Positions 38,040-63,819 are shown, counted from the stretch's first letter. The stretch: 64,000 bases of DNA from Glandiceps talaboti (GCF_964340395.1 NC_135550.1:13009408-13073407), one strand, 5' to 3'. Notes: a model not told the origin generated them from the letters alone. Made by a program: numbers and translations.

Positions 38040-38672
38040 TGTTCAGTAAGTATGGAGCAACCCGGGATCGCAGCAAGGTTAACGTCCCACACCCCAATGA
38101 ATTAAACTTAAGGAGTAGGACTCACAGCAAGTACGTTTCAGACTAACCATGATCACTTTATTTCAAGCTAAAGGATAATACAGACAGCAGTTTGGTACCT
38201 CAGGGATAGAGATTTAATTTTGCATTGACAAAGCCCACGTTCTCACTATACAACTCGCAACTCGTGAAGCATCTACTAAAGTTACATTTACTGCACCAGG
38301 CAGGCGGGCTAAATAGTGTAGCTTGCCGGGTCATTGAGCGTAGAGAAGTCGTCTACGAAAGCACGAGAGTATGGAGTACGCTCTCCCCGAAATTACAGTA
38401 TCCAGTGAGTCTACAGGTTGACGAACAAAAGATCATCCCTTTTTATATACACTAAATCCCACTCAAAATTAGGCCAATAGACTACAAAATAGTCGTATTC
38501 CATGTTTGGGAATAAAGGGGAAAATATACCCATGTGATCTATCTACATGTCTGACGGTTACTGTGTAGCCAACTTCCAGTGTTACTCCCAGTCAACTCTA
38601 CATTACTGTAGGAAATAACGGAAAAAAAACTAATACTAGATACTTGGCATAGGATAATATCCAACCGCCACA
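38040..38672 (-). mobile_element. Probable LTR of the Ty3/gypsy relic
   Basis: On the minus strand it starts TGTGGCGG (38672) after a purine-rich GGTGGGAGG, has a TATATAAAA box (38449-38441) and an AATAAA (38162-38157), and ends CTGAACA at 38040. It lies 3' of the pol remnants, as a 3' LTR should. No 5' LTR was found, so the boundaries are inferred. Confidence 0.5.
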
Positions 38673-40379
38673 TAGCCTCCCACCAAAGAGTCTTAGGTCC
38701 CCCTAGACTTAACACATAATAGAAACATTCAAATAAAAAAACATATATAAACAAAAACAATAAAATAGAAACTCAATATGTATTCCTCTTGAAGAAGTGC
38801 ATCTTAAAGATTACGAAAATAAAACTCACACTTTCTATCACTCCATCATGGCTATCACAAAATAACTTTCGACATAAATATTGTCAATGTATTTCAATAA
38901 AAAATAGTCTAAATTCTAAAGTTCAAAGGTCACATGGTCCCTGCTCGCAAGTCAAAAGTCAACATTCCACAAGTTTTTCATCGACACATCTCCACACACA
39001 CACACACACACACATAAAGTTATGGTCCCTCAACAATCCACTGTAGGTCCACCGTATATATATGTCATCTCATCTTTTAGAAAATTATATCAGCCTCTCC
39101 ATAGTCTCCTCACTTTTAGTGTCACTGGAAACTCTACGACTTTTTTTCTCCCTCTGTCCTGGGTTCTCACCAACAGCATTTGCTAAGTCAGTTGGGGTCA
39201 GCGTCTCCGGTTGGTAGATCACAGTCAGTACCTGGAGAGCACAGATGGTATACTCATTTATAAATAGTCTCCTTTGTTATTACTCCTACTCCGAACTCAC
39301 GAGTTTCCCAGGTTTCCGCCACCTCTTTAACAGATTCTAGCAAGGTGTTTGTTGGCAAGATACCGTCGCTCAGATGAGAAAATCCGTGGTTACTTGTCAA
39401 ACTCCCTGGATCGATGGGGTTGAAATCATCAGACGTTGACTTCATTGAGGGTCTGTCCCCTGTCATTCTAATGGAATTACCTTGTATGATTGCTTCCCTC
39501 GCTTCTCAGCTTCAGCAATACCCAACACATTTTTCACCACCGTACCTGACAAACAATTTCGACTATTCACAAAGTGGTATGTTAGGGTCGGCACCAAACT
39601 CGTCCTCTAAAATCATCCATCCAACCTTGTCTGTTGACATAAACAAGGAATGGGAAATTACATCCTGACAAATTTCTTTCCTCATCACCACTTCTGCCTA
39701 TAGTGGAACTTTTGACAGGTACAACAGGGTGGGGGTTACTGCCACCCCAGTTGCCCCTTTCCCATTTTTCGTATGTGTCCAACCATGACACGCATGTTTT
39801 AGCAGATCTCTTTTCATCAGGTAGAAGCCCCTGTAATGAGCACAACTATACTTCATATGCAGATTGACACCGCTGCGTGTCTTAGCATGGTCTGCCAAAC
39901 GTTAACACATTTCGCAAAGAGACATGTTGCTCCTTCAAGAGTTGTCAACAAAATGATTACGCTTCTCCCAATTTTTAGATGTCTGGAAGACCCATTGCCA
40001 CATAAGAAATGTCTCTCATTACATCAAAATTGTAATTCCATTTTGTACATATCTGTCATCACCATCATTTGTCGTATGCAAATATGGCTGGTAATATTCC
40101 TAGCCACCGCAGGTAATAGCCAGTAAAACACATAGATTACCCATTGCAATTAAACCATTGTCCGTGACGTCCCTTGACACGTATTCTGCCAAAATATATT
40201 GTTTCATGTACAAATTACATCCTGTAGTTCTTATAAAGTTTGTCCATGCAAATATATACATTTTTTGTTGTCGTTCGTGTCTGAGGTATCAGTTATAATT
40301 GTCTGCTAATCTAGTCTCCATTTTCAATGTTATCAACCGTATATAAGCACATGTTTCAGCCATTATACCTGAGATTCAA
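38673..40379 (-). other. Region between LTR and integrase remnants
   Basis: Several short open frames on both strands (39254-39466, 39414-39668, 39582-39845, 39836-40126) with no domain I can recognise. A short CA tract at 38993-39013. If the gypsy element is contiguous, this is its decayed 3' part or a later insertion. Confidence 0.4.
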
Positions 40380-42175
40380 AGATCCTCCATTGGTCCGAAT
40401 GTTGGTGGGGAACACTGAATCTGGCCACAAATTCTTGTGCTAATTTATTGGCAATAGAAGTAGCCTCTTGGTTTGGAAGCGGACACGCCACATGGTGGAA
40501 TAGTCCTCAATTATCAAAATATATCGATTTCCACAGCCAGTCTCTGGACGTGGTCCCGATATATCAAAAGCTACCCTCTCCATTGGTCAACCAACAATGT
40601 ATTGCTGTAGTGGCCACCGTCAGTACTTAGTAAGATTCTCCCTAGCAGCACATACATCACACTGTCTCACCAGAGGGTCGATCATCTTCACGAATTGTTG
40701 GAGGATGGATCGAATATCCATGTCCTCTAACTGCAGTTCCCTTAATATCTCTTTTGGCCATAGCTTCAATGTTATGACACATTTTTCCTTCACATTATTT
40801 CCATCTCCATTAGCATTATCTTGTACGGAGGTCATCCTTACATTAGAGTTCGTCTCCCCTGGTTACTGGTGCATTGCCCAGTTATGATTGGTAATGGGTT
40901 TTCTGTTTGGATGTTGCCATGGTTATATCCGCACTGTGTACAAGGTTTCTTTGATAAACTGTCTGCATTTTGATGTTTCCTCCCAGGGCGATGTTCTATG
41001 GTAAAGTCGTATTCACTGAGTACTTGTAGCCACCTGGCTAACTGGCCCTCTGGCTCTTTAAAGTTCACCAACCAACATAGTGAGATGTGGTCAGTTTGGA
41101 GTGTGAAATGCTGACCATACAAATACGGTCAAGATTGTTTCAGAAAGTGTACCGCTGCGAGGAGTTCTTTATGTGTAACACAGTCATTACATTCTGGCTT
41201 TGTCAAGGTGCAGCCAGCATAACTAATTACTCGTTCTGAATTTGTGATAGGACTGCACCATTACAAAAAGTTACTAACATCTGTGTCCAATGTCAACGGA
41301 GCATTAGGTATTGGATATGTGAGGATGGGTGAGCTGATTAGGTATCCCTTTAATGTTGTGAATGACTGGTCACATTCGTCATCCCATTCAAATGGTCGCT
41401 TCTTTTCGGTCAATCTGGTCATTGGTCTTGTAAATGTTGAAAAGTTTGATACAAAGTAGCCAAAATATGAAGCTAACCCAAGAAATCCCCTTACACCCTG
41501 AACACTGGGAGGTGTTGGCCAGTCCTTTTGTTGAGACAAGTTTTGATACCAGGTGACACTGGTCACTGGAATAAGTTGCACTTGTTTGGTTTCAGTTTTA
41601 ACCCTGAGGCCAGCTTCATGAAGTTGTGTGAAGACGGCTTCTAAATGTTTCAACATTTGGTCCACTGTGTTTGCGTGAACTATTACATCGTCCATGTAGA
41701 GAAGTAAGATTCCCCACTGTAGTCCAGCTAGGAATTTTCCATTAGTCTCTCAAATGTTGCAGGGGCATTACATATATCGAACGGCATGACTTTCCATTGG
41801 TAAAGCCCACTCCGTGTAGTAAATGCAGATTTTTCTTAAGTACTATCATCCACTTCGACCTGCCAGTACCCACGCATAAGATCTAACGTACTGAACCATT
41901 TTGCCTCAGCTAGTGTGTTAACACTGTCTTCAATTCATGGTATAGCATATGCGTCTTTAGTTGTAATATTGTTTAGCTGGCAGTAGTCGACAAAGTAATG
42001 ACTGCTACCATCCTTTTCCCTTACAAAATATTGGTGCCACCCAAGGACTGTTGGATGGTTCGATCACATATCTGACTAGCATTTCGTAAACCAATGACTT
42101 TGTTTTGCCCCAAGCTCATGGCGATTGTCTCCTTGGTTGTTGCCGAATGGGTGGATGTCCCCCAGTTTCAGCCGG
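40380..42175 (-). pseudogene. Ty3/gypsy-type pol relic (RT, RNase H, integrase)
   Basis: Domains in order on the minus strand: RT fingers and palm at about 42165-41700 (P-S-N-S-P-W-V-A-P-I; Y-M-D-D catalytic box at the 41700 boundary); RT connection at 41695-41261 with V-R-G-F-L-G-L-A-S-Y; RNase H at 41122-40838 with T-D-H-I-S-L and A-R-W-L-Q-V-L-S, ending H-Q-N-A-D-S-L-S; integrase at 40835-40390 with zinc-binding C-D-V-C and a core D in A-F-D-I-S-G-P. Frameshifts and stops interrupt it, the second integrase aspartate region is lost, and gag and protease are absent. It is an old, inactive endogenous copy, cut at 42176 by family A. Confidence 0.85.
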
Positions 42176-42595
42176 GGACAAATGACAATATGTTATTAAA
42201 ACTGAAAGCTACATTGATAATATTTTCAGGACAGATGTGATTAGGTATCGCAAATGTATGTACCAAATATATTGAAATTAAAGCCTGCACTCTTGAGATA
42301 TAACCTAATTACTGAAACCCATTAATTATGCAAATTGCTCATTAATATGCATGTATGTTTACCAAAACCTAATCAGTTTTTCCCTACGGAACACGTCTAC
42401 AAAATTTCGTTTCAATTGAGTCAGTCGCTTTTTAAAAAATGGTGACACACACACACATACATAGATACATACATAGATACATACATACATACATACATAC
42501 ATACATACATACATACATACATACATACATACACGGACACACAGGCAGAGAGAAGCATATTAGCATTACATTACACTCCCTTGCAAGAGGTAAAA
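42176..42595 (+). repeat. Repeat family A, 3' part
   Basis: One full module (TTAATTATGCAAATTGCTCA), then the conserved CCTAATCAGT...AAAATTTCGTTTCAATTGAG tail, a (CATA)n tract at 42456-42533, and the end CTCCCTTGCAAGAGGTAAAA. Confidence 0.8.
42456..42533. repeat. (CATA)n microsatellite
   Basis: About 18 tetranucleotide units in the family A microsatellite position. Confidence 0.97.
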
Positions 42596-43126
42596 GTGTA
42601 TTTATCGGTGAGTTGACAGTCCACTGTACAGACACTTGCATCATATTTATACCACTTTGAGATCTACAGATTTTCGTCATTTTCATATAGTTTGCATTAA
42701 TTCTTTATCTCGACTTTAGTTGTCCTGGTTACTAACTTTGTAACTAAGGTAACCCTGAATTTTGAGACCTTGAGATTTTCGGCATTTTCATATTTTGCAT
42801 TAATTATGTATCTCCACTTTAGTTGTCCTGGTTACTAACTTTGTATCTAAGGTAGCCCTAAATATATCTTTGCTATAAATGTCATGACGGACTATATAAT
42901 TTGCTATCTGATTTTGTAGCCTTACAGCTCATGTCTAATGGTAGTTTATACATACACGTACCACATAACGTATGTGGATGTTCCGATAAAAGTGAAAGAA
43001 ATTAAGGTGTCTTTGTATTCCGACTGTGACCTTGATTCTGAATCAAAGGGTTCATGTGATAAGTGAAATGCCCGTCCCCTGAAACATTTATACAAACACT
43101 AATATTATATCTATGATATATTCATT
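42596..43126 (+). repeat. Repeat family B-related sequence
   Basis: A direct duplication of an ATTTTC.GTCATTTTCATAT...TTAGTTGTCCTGGTTACTAA block (about 42670 and 42776), then TGACCTTGA at 43027-43035. Related phrases recur at 44340-45170. Confidence 0.6.
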
Positions 43127-44328
43127 ATTTACACTTTTTGTCATAAAACCTTAGCATTTAGGTGTTTGAGACACACGCAATTCTTGTTTGAAACACACAC
43201 AGTTCCAGGCGACAAAGCAAACACTCAGTCGAGACCACACCAACTTGTGTCTGCATCAACTCTCATTGACGGAACCCTTGATGTTTTCTGTTTTAGAGTA
43301 AATTGTTGCAGAAAACAACCAAATGCTAAGCTCTTATGACGAAAATTGAGGTGTTCGAAACACACTGAATCCTGATCATAAAAGCTTAGCATTTGGGCAT
43401 TTTCTGCAACAATTTACTCTAAAACAGCACACATCAAAGGGCCGTCAACACGGATTGACAGCTCGGGTAGTCGACACGACGAGTGTTTTCGGTGACCATC
43501 ACCGTACAATTCTGACTCTCTGAGAGAGAGATGGGGGCATCGTACCCATATTCTTGGAGGGTGATCTGAAAAAGTACAATTTTTATGATTCCACGGACCT
43601 AGATGGCCGACAAGATGCGAAACATCCATTGTACCGCGACCAAGAAAACAGGTCGTAAATTGTGATATTGCGATTCTGAAGACTCACTTTCACGGTAGTC
43701 ATGCTCGCAGACGGTGTACGCGTTTCGCTCAAGGGATAACTTGCTCCGTATGCAAGCAGGACTACTATCACGGCAGAGTACCATCTAATTTGGATGAAGA
43801 ATCATTGAAGTTTGAGCGTATCATACACCACTTTTTAAAATTTGATGTAGACACTGGACGTACGTACTCTGCGAAAAAACACAGCGAGAGAGGGGTGAAA
43901 AAAGAGACACAAGAAACATCAGTGGAAAGCGGGATGGTCACCGAAAACACTGGACATCGCGTAGACGTCTACTGACTGCTCGGGCACTCTCTTCAACGTT
44001 GAAAGCGGCATCTTCTTATGTTCATAAATGCTTAGCATTTGAGAGTTAATGTCAACAATTTACTCTGTTCGACAGACCAGAAGTTAGTGTGTCTTAGACA
44101 CCACACGAAATTGTAACAGTGTGTAGCATTGAAGAAGTCACCTCCGACTAACGCATCTTTTGATGTGTTCTGTGTTAGAGTAAATTGAAGCATAAAACGC
44201 CAAATGCTAAGCTTTTATGACCAGGATTCAGTGTGTCTCAAACAAGGATTGTATGTGTCTCAAACAAGAATTGTGTGTGTCTCAAACACCCAAATGCTAA
44301 GGTTTTATGACAAAAAGTGGATATATAT
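43127..44328. mobile_element. 1.2 kb element with long terminal inverted repeats (family T, copy 1)
   Basis: The left end CACTTTTTGTCATAAAACC matches the complement of the right end, and pairing continues through TTAGCATTTGGGTGTTTGAG. Several internal repeats of AAATGCTAAG and of TTACTCTAAAACAG occur. The interior (about 43540-43980) is shared with 57340-56940 of copy 2 in inverse orientation and contains a conserved plus-strand reading with L-D-E-E-S-L-K-F and I-I-H-H-F-L-K-F-D-V-D-T-G-R. No known transposase was recognised. Confidence 0.75.
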
Positions 44329-45770
44329 ATTAGTTTAATTGCAGATCTTGATACCAGATGTCTTGGTAAAAGAACTTTCTTCCGAAGCAAAGTAAAAACA
44401 TGCTTTTGCTAGAAATGTTTTGAACGACTATATAATTTACTATTCACGAAAGATTTGCAGCTTTACAGGTTATGTCTTGTTAGTATTTATGGAGAAACAC
44501 ATAATTATGAATGTTTCGATAAAAAAGTGCAAATTTTAAGGTGACCTTATAATTACACGATGACTTTGAATTTGGATCGAAAAGATTATGTGATAAATGA
44601 GTTGTCCGTCCTACACCTACATATAGGCACTTGCATCACATTTATAGCACTTCTGGACCCTGAGGTATTCAATACATTCATATTTTGGTGATCGATCTTA
44701 ATACCAGTTGTCTTTTAACAATTTTTGTAATAAAATCTATTTTGCATATGCCTTTGCTGTACTGTTAAGAGGTTCTTGAATTTTAACAATGACCTTGACC
44801 ATGGATCACAAAGAGCACGTGATCAGTGGATTGCTTGTCCATAGAACCCTATATACAGACACATGCTTCATATCAATAGCACTTTCGGATTCTAAAATAG
44901 CCAGTCTATGAATTTTTCGATATAATTGGGGATATTGGCAGTCATTGCCTTGATAACAGAGATTTACTACATAGCAACTTCATATAAACCCTTTCCGCAT
45001 TTTTCTGAAGGATTGTGTGTTTGGTTAAATTCTGATCGATTTTCAGCTTTACCAGATACAGAAAAGTTTGTGAATATTTTGATAGAATTACTGTGAAAGC
45101 AAATTAAGATGACCTTGAATTTTGACTATGACCTTGAGCTTGATTCGAAAGGTCATGTGAACATTGAATTCCCATATCCCCTCAAATAAATATCTACATA
45201 TTACTTTAATTGTGATTATAGAATTACTTGGGCACGAGATATGTCGCTTTTAATATTTAGGCACCCTTCAGAAATCATGTCAACGTTACCATAGAAACGG
45301 CGTTTGCGCAAGAGAATCCACAGGAACAACATGAGTTTTGTGAAGGCCCAGATGTTACTCTAACCAAATATGCTGCCAAAAATTGTCCTGTTATCGAAAC
45401 ATTCGCTGACAATTTTCTGTATACAGATATGACTGGTAAACCAGCTGAAAATCGATCTGACAATAGCCAACACACAATCTTTCAGAAAAACGTGAAAAGG
45501 GCATATATGAAGTTGCTTTGTAGCAAAATCTGTTACAATACAACGGCGGTCAATATCCCCATGCCGAACAAATGTTTCTTTTTCAAAATTTAACCCTTGG
45601 TGCCCAAATGTTTTTTCGCGAATTCCCCAAGTCTTTTCAATCGTCGCAACAGTTCTTGCTATATACGGAGAAAGATACATGTAAGATACATGTTCTTCCC
45701 ATCTAAGAAAACAAATGTCCTAATCATAGCAACGACAGCATCCTGCAATTACATCATAGCAACAATTTAG
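44329..45770 (+). repeat. Repeat family B-related tract
   Basis: Successive related blocks with TGACCTTGA at 44790, 45110 and 45129, GATATGTCGCTTTT, GTTACCATAGAAAC and GCGCAAGAGAATCCA. 45105-45370 aligns with 21300-21580. The minus-strand frame at 45360-45680 is not a recognised protein. Confidence 0.6.
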
Positions 45771-45811
45771 AAGAGAAGAGAAGAGAAGAGAAGAGAAGAG
45801 AAGAGAAGAGA
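45771..45811. repeat. (AAGAG)n microsatellite
   Basis: About eight pentanucleotide units. Confidence 0.97.
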
Positions 45812-46680
45812 GGACAGGAGAAGAGAATCATGGAATAGAACGACATTTGTGCAGAAATCCATTCAGATTTGGTACTGCATGACGGGGCTGTGTTACACGC
45901 TCCATATCGCGTTGTTGTAGAAATGTCAAAGCTTTCCCAGTCAGTCCACAGGCTATCCTGAAGTCACCCAAATTTGCAGTCGTCTTGTTAAAGTGAGATA
46001 CGGCTCAGTGATAATACCATCGAGTCTGTAAAACACTCACCCTGGGTGTGGTTCGGTCACGGAAAATGCCCACACGTTAGTGGATTCACACCGTACCCGT
46101 GACCTACCAACTGCTGATCCTTACGCTGGCGTTAGAATTCGAATTCTCCTCAAGCGAGGGGGAGGGGAGAGAAAATATTTCGGTCTTAACAATTTTCGCA
46201 GCTCTCAAAATAATACATGCCACCCTACACCCATGAACCCAAGATTTTTCGTAGCCCCCCCCCCCCCCCATATTTTAATACGTGCAATTATACAGTAACA
46301 CACGCACACACCAGACATGTACAGAATGGTACATTACATTTAACCAACAATGGAAAACATCTTCAGCGTCCATACATTACATGAGAGATTTCTTTGCAAA
46401 TAGATGTGGGCTTTGCTAAAAAGTTCTCACACTGGGCTGTAACCGGTACTTAGAAATGCGACATGGAGTCCGTAAAAAGGTATTGCTGTAGGCCCTAGTG
46501 TCACACCTAGCACAGCAGGCGTTGTACAGGTGCATCCTCATATAAATATCACAATATTACTATAAAAATCGCCCAACTCACATAATCAAGAAGTGTGGCA
46601 GTTGCCACACTTCAAAACAGCTAAATGTTCTCGAATTGTATACTTGCTCATATATGTCTGTGCAAGCACGTATATGTATG
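45812..46680. other. Unassigned stretch upstream of the Mieap-domain gene
   Basis: Contains a C homopolymer near 46257-46269 and no recognised element. Part of it could be promoter or 5' untranslated sequence of the downstream gene; nothing specific supports a start site. Confidence 0.3.
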
Positions 46681-46731
46681 TGTGTGTGTGGGGGGGGGGG
46701 GTATGTATGTATGTATGTATGTATGTATGTA
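46681..46731. repeat. G-run and (GTAT)n microsatellite
   Basis: (TG)n, then about 12 G, then seven GTAT units, ending 50 bp before the first recognised exon's acceptor. Confidence 0.95.
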
Positions 46732-46784
46732 CGCATTCATTTGTTCATTTATACATATATTATCTCTTGCATGTGTTCATACAG

Positions 46785-59786
<13,002 letters not shown>

Positions 59787-59879
59787 GTGAGTGGTTTGAT
59801 TGCTATTGCCATGGTCCTCAATAAGCCTACCAAGTTTGAAAAGTTTACGGGCAACCCTAATCGGGCATATGGCTAAGGT

Positions 59880-60560
59880 TTTTGGGCTCGTCACATGACC
59901 TTAGCCGTCATATTGGATTTTCAAAAAAGTGGCATTTTTCTTTTAAAATCTTCTTCACCAGAACGAGCTGTCCATTTGATGTTACTTTTGTGTATAGCAT
60001 CATCTAAGTGATGTCAAGTTTGCAAAAAGCATCGCAATCGGTTAATCGCTATGGCAGCCATACTGGAGTTTACAAAAATTTAAAAATGACAACTTCTCCA
60101 AAAGAACTGCAGTGGTTGACTTGCATTTTGGCAAATAAAATCAACTACTTGGCTACTTTAAAGTTTTTAATAAAATCGCTTGCGGTAAATGTCTTTCAAA
60201 GTTTGTGAAAAGCATTGCAATCGGTTGCAATTGGCTATGGTGGCCATATTGGACTTTTATGAAAATAAAAAAAAATGGCAACTCCTCCAAAAGCACTTGT
60301 GCCTTGCACTTTGGCAAACAAAATCAATTGCTTGACTACTTTAACGTTTGTAAACGAGAACAAGTCCAATACATAGTTTCACGACAATAAATTGATGTAA
60401 GAAACACAGTGACGGCCATATTGAATTTTCCAAATAATTTTTAAAATGTTCTTCTCTGAAACCAGTTTATAAATAACCTTAGAAGGAAGACTGCTTCAAC
60501 CTCCATGCAGCACATCATTGCCTGCTGGGCAAACTACTTGGGCCCCGCAAATGCTGCTCA
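59880..60560 (+). repeat. Repeat family P, third copy
   Basis: GTCACATGACCTTAGCCGTC, ATATTGGATTTT, AAATCTTCTTCACCAGAACG and CCCCGCAAATGCTGCTCACA all match 520-1190 in order and orientation. It begins just after the read-through stop of the Mieap-domain gene. Confidence 0.8.
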
Positions 60561-60733
60561 CAGCTTTAATTCTGTTTGAAATTGTTTGTTTCATTTTCTT
60601 TTTAAGCTTTGTATCCACATTATTTGTACTTTCCTCTTTTGTTTGGTATGTATAATGTTGCTAAGAGTGTTGAAGGGTCCCATTTGGAAATCAGCTAATG
60701 TTGTTTGCTGGCTACCATGTTTTGAAAGAAATT

Positions 60734-60779
60734 TTACTACCACTACTATTACCATAACCACCGCCACCATCACCACCAT

Positions 60780-60821
<42 letters not shown>

Positions 60822-60870
60822 CATCACCACCACTATAATCACTACTACTACTACTACCATGACTAATATC
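60734..60870. repeat. (ACT)n/(ACC)n trinucleotide repeat
   Basis: Imperfect ACT, ACC and ATC units. Poly-Thr or poly-Ser frames through it are artefacts. Confidence 0.95.
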
Positions 60871-60880
60871 ATAACTAAGC

Positions 60881-62311
60881 AAAGCCCATAAGCTCGCAGA
60901 GTATAGATTCATTTCTGACCAGCTCCTTCACGATGATATTGTAGATAGTGCCCTCCACATGGAGAATGCGCATGTTATATCAAACGTGCATGCGTAGTCA
61001 TTGTGCCGCAATGCATCCTTGAGTAAAACCACAAAAAATCTATCTTGGTCTTTTCATTCGTAAAACAACAGAAGTAATAAAACCATATTTAAGTGTACAC
61101 CACTCGAAATCACACTCTTCTTGATCTTTTCATTCGTAATGCAACAAGCGACCTATCGGTCAGAATAGCTCCGCTGTTTGTTTTTTTTTATTTTTTTTTT
61201 TTATTTTGGTGACATGTAGAAGTGGTTCAGTTCTTCAGCTCTTTACTATGCAGTTTTGTTTTAGCGATGCAATAAAGTGGTTAGTGGTTTCATATGATGT
61301 CTCACTATAAAACACATTTTACACAGAAGTTGGTAATGTATTGTACTTTTATACCATAGTCACCATTTTATAACAAAAATCTACAGTTCAGAAAAAAATG
61401 ACTGGGAAATGCACACAAAAAAAAGAAAAAAAAGAGGATTTTGAGGTTGGCTATAAATTATTCCAGTGTCTTACAGCTTTAACCCTGGAAAATTTTAATG
61501 ATGAATGAAATAAACTAGGGATCTAAAATAATTTTGAGGCAATTTGAATTTCAATTTTCTAACAAATTTGTAGTTTGTCTTAATTGGGGGGGGGGGAGTA
61601 ATAAGATGTTATGTGGTCTTATTTCTAGCTCATAACATTTCTGGTACACATTGATCTAACTATTGCATTTTTAAAAGACAAAAAATTACCTTCCCATGGA
61701 GCAAGTCTTTATAGTGTTGTCCTTAGTGCATTAGTGTTGTCCTTAGTGCATATTAGAATGTATTTACAACATAAAAATAAATAAATTTGAAGGTTACCAG
61801 CAGTTACAGCAAAATTTTGTTACTAATTACATGTACAAGTCACTTCGTCTATTTTCGTGTCTATGTACTTCCGGGTTGACATAAACGTTAAACGTGATAC
61901 AGTCGGCCCTATAATTACTAAGAAATGACAAAACCGTTCGCAAAATAAAGTTCAGGATTTTAATTTTTCAAACTGAATATCAATATCCACTACACATTCA
62001 ATAACTGGTTTCGCGTATTTAGAAATGTGCCCCAAAACATGAACACCGAACACGGAACACGGAATCGTACCGTGTCAGTGTTACTAACTAAGTTAGCAGT
62101 TTCATTGTAGGCTGTAAGTTGTACCGGTAAAAAAACGATCATCACATCATGTAGGAAGTACAAAAACATAGAGCACGTTGTTTTCTTGCTGAATAAACTC
62201 ACTGAAATAACAACACGGTCAAATCGCGTCTTCGATTTTGACAGCCACCATTGTTATGATTGTACGGAAGCGTATTAGTGCCAAGTTGTAAGGAAAAAAA
62301 TAAAATTTAAA
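60881..62311. other. Unassigned stretch
   Basis: Contains two spaced copies of a CTTTTCATTCGTAA phrase (about 61050 and 61128), a perfect 22-bp tandem duplication near 61713-61758, and homopolymers. No coding exon for the upstream gene was recognised. Confidence 0.35.
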
Positions 62312-62730
62312 ATCTCGTAATTACGAGATTTCAATTCTCGTAATTACGACTTTTTCTCGTAATTACGACTTTTTTCTCGTAATTACGAGTTTTCAATTCT
62401 CGTAATTACGACTTTTCGATTCTCGTAATTACGACTTTTTTCTCGTAAATACGACTTTTTTCTCGTAATTACGAGTTTTCAATTCTCGTAATTACGACTT
62501 TTCGATTCTCGTAATTACGACTTTTTTCTCGTAATTACGCCTTTTTTCTCGTAATTACGAGTTTTCAATTCTCGTAATTACGACTTTTCGATTCTCGTAA
62601 TTACGCCTTTTTTCTCGTAATTACGACTTTTCAATTCTCGTAATTACGACTTTTCGATTCTCGTAATTACGACTTTTTGAATCTCGTAATTACGAGAATC
62701 ATAAAGACATTTCGATTCTCGTAATTACGT
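62312..62730. repeat. Palindromic TCGTAATTACGA minisatellite, array 1
   Basis: About 20 tandem units of 20-23 bp, each CTCGTAATTACGA(C/G) plus a TTTTC.ATT or TTTTTT linker. The 12-base core is a perfect palindrome containing TAATTA. Confidence 0.95.
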
Positions 62731-63153
62731 CGCAATTCTCCGGTAAGTTGATATCTAACTGGAAAAATCACACTGCCATTTTAAGTTCATGTTATAAGCA
62801 ACAGCTGAGTTCTCAACAACACCCGATCATCGGGTAGTAAGTACATTTAAGGTGAACTGAACACTCTAATATAAGTCCAGTGAAATTACATAACACCTAT
62901 AGGTTAAAAAAAGAAATGGCAATGAAATAACGTGTTCACATATGTACACACATATACTGGATGCAACAAGAAGTTAGTAGGTTCACTGCAATGTTTAAAC
63001 AGGCAATCTGTCAATGAACTTAGCCAAATAATAAACACAAAACAAGAATTCCAGAACAACAAGAATTCTTCATCAGCAAAGAATTTGTTCAAATAATTGG
63101 AGTCCAATATTAAACATATAGATATTCTGCTGAATTTCGGACACAACTCCAAC

Positions 63154-63440
63154 TTATATCCAATGATGGAGATGTAGGGAAACTGTCCAATACAAGACAG
63201 GATTACGACTGATGAAGGACCTAACGGCCGGTCCGAAACGTCTTAAAAGAAGGATCAATAAAGTTTCTATCTGGGGACGTCTCGCCAATGCCTTCCTACT
63301 ATAAACACCCTGATATACCAGGGTCAATAACCTCGACAAACCGGTCATTTGGCTAACTGACCCTCAAACCAATATTATTATACCATACCAAATACATATA
63401 TTCAAGTATTTATCAACCGTGGAAAAGGTCTCCACACATT
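63154..63440 (+). repeat. Repeat with Penelope-terminus-like sequence
   Basis: Carries GACTGATGAAGGACC, GGTCCGAAACGTC and CAATAAAGTTTCTA in the order common in PLE termini. See the ribozyme entry. No coding sequence. Confidence 0.45.
63201..63290 (+). ncRNA. Hammerhead-ribozyme-like motif
   Basis: CTGATGA (63209-63215), one A, stem II GGACC/GGTCC (63217-63221 with 63230-63234), GAA (63235-63237), and stem III ACGTC (63238-63242) pairing with GACGT (63276-63280), followed by C at 63281 as the expected cleavage position. Stem I starts CGA/TCG (63206-63208 with 63282-63284). The extra A before stem II departs from the usual core, so activity is uncertain. Confidence 0.45.
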
Positions 63441-63819
63441 TTCAAAATTGATCGAACGACCTACGGTGCCACGTTATTGAATTTTAAATTTCAAAACCGT
63501 ATAAATCTGATTTACCCTTAATGAAGAAAATTCTAAACTAAAGTTGTGAATTTTACCAAATATCAGATGGTAAATACTATTTTCTTCAATTTCAAATCCA
63601 TTATTGATTCATTTTGCCGATATATAATGAAAGAATATTCTTCGCTGTTTTAATGCACTCGAGTTTTTTTTAAAGAAACGAAAAACGCAATCAAATCATA
63701 CAAACCGGTTACCGTGTCAAACACTCTATAGTACATTTGCTTAGTACATCAAAATTATAAGATTCGTGTCTGAACAATTCAAAAATTGAAAAATAACAAA
63801 CAATAAAAAATCATAATTT

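Noticed and set aside
37960-38040. tRNA-like ATTCGAATCCC phrase
   Set aside because: No acceptor or anticodon stems can be drawn around it; likely part of a repeat or LINE end.
45360-45680. 106-codon minus-strand frame
   Set aside because: Overlaps family B-related repeat and has no recognisable domain.
60586-60891. Open frames rich in Thr, Ser or Val
   Set aside because: Produced by the ACT/ACC trinucleotide repeat on both strands.
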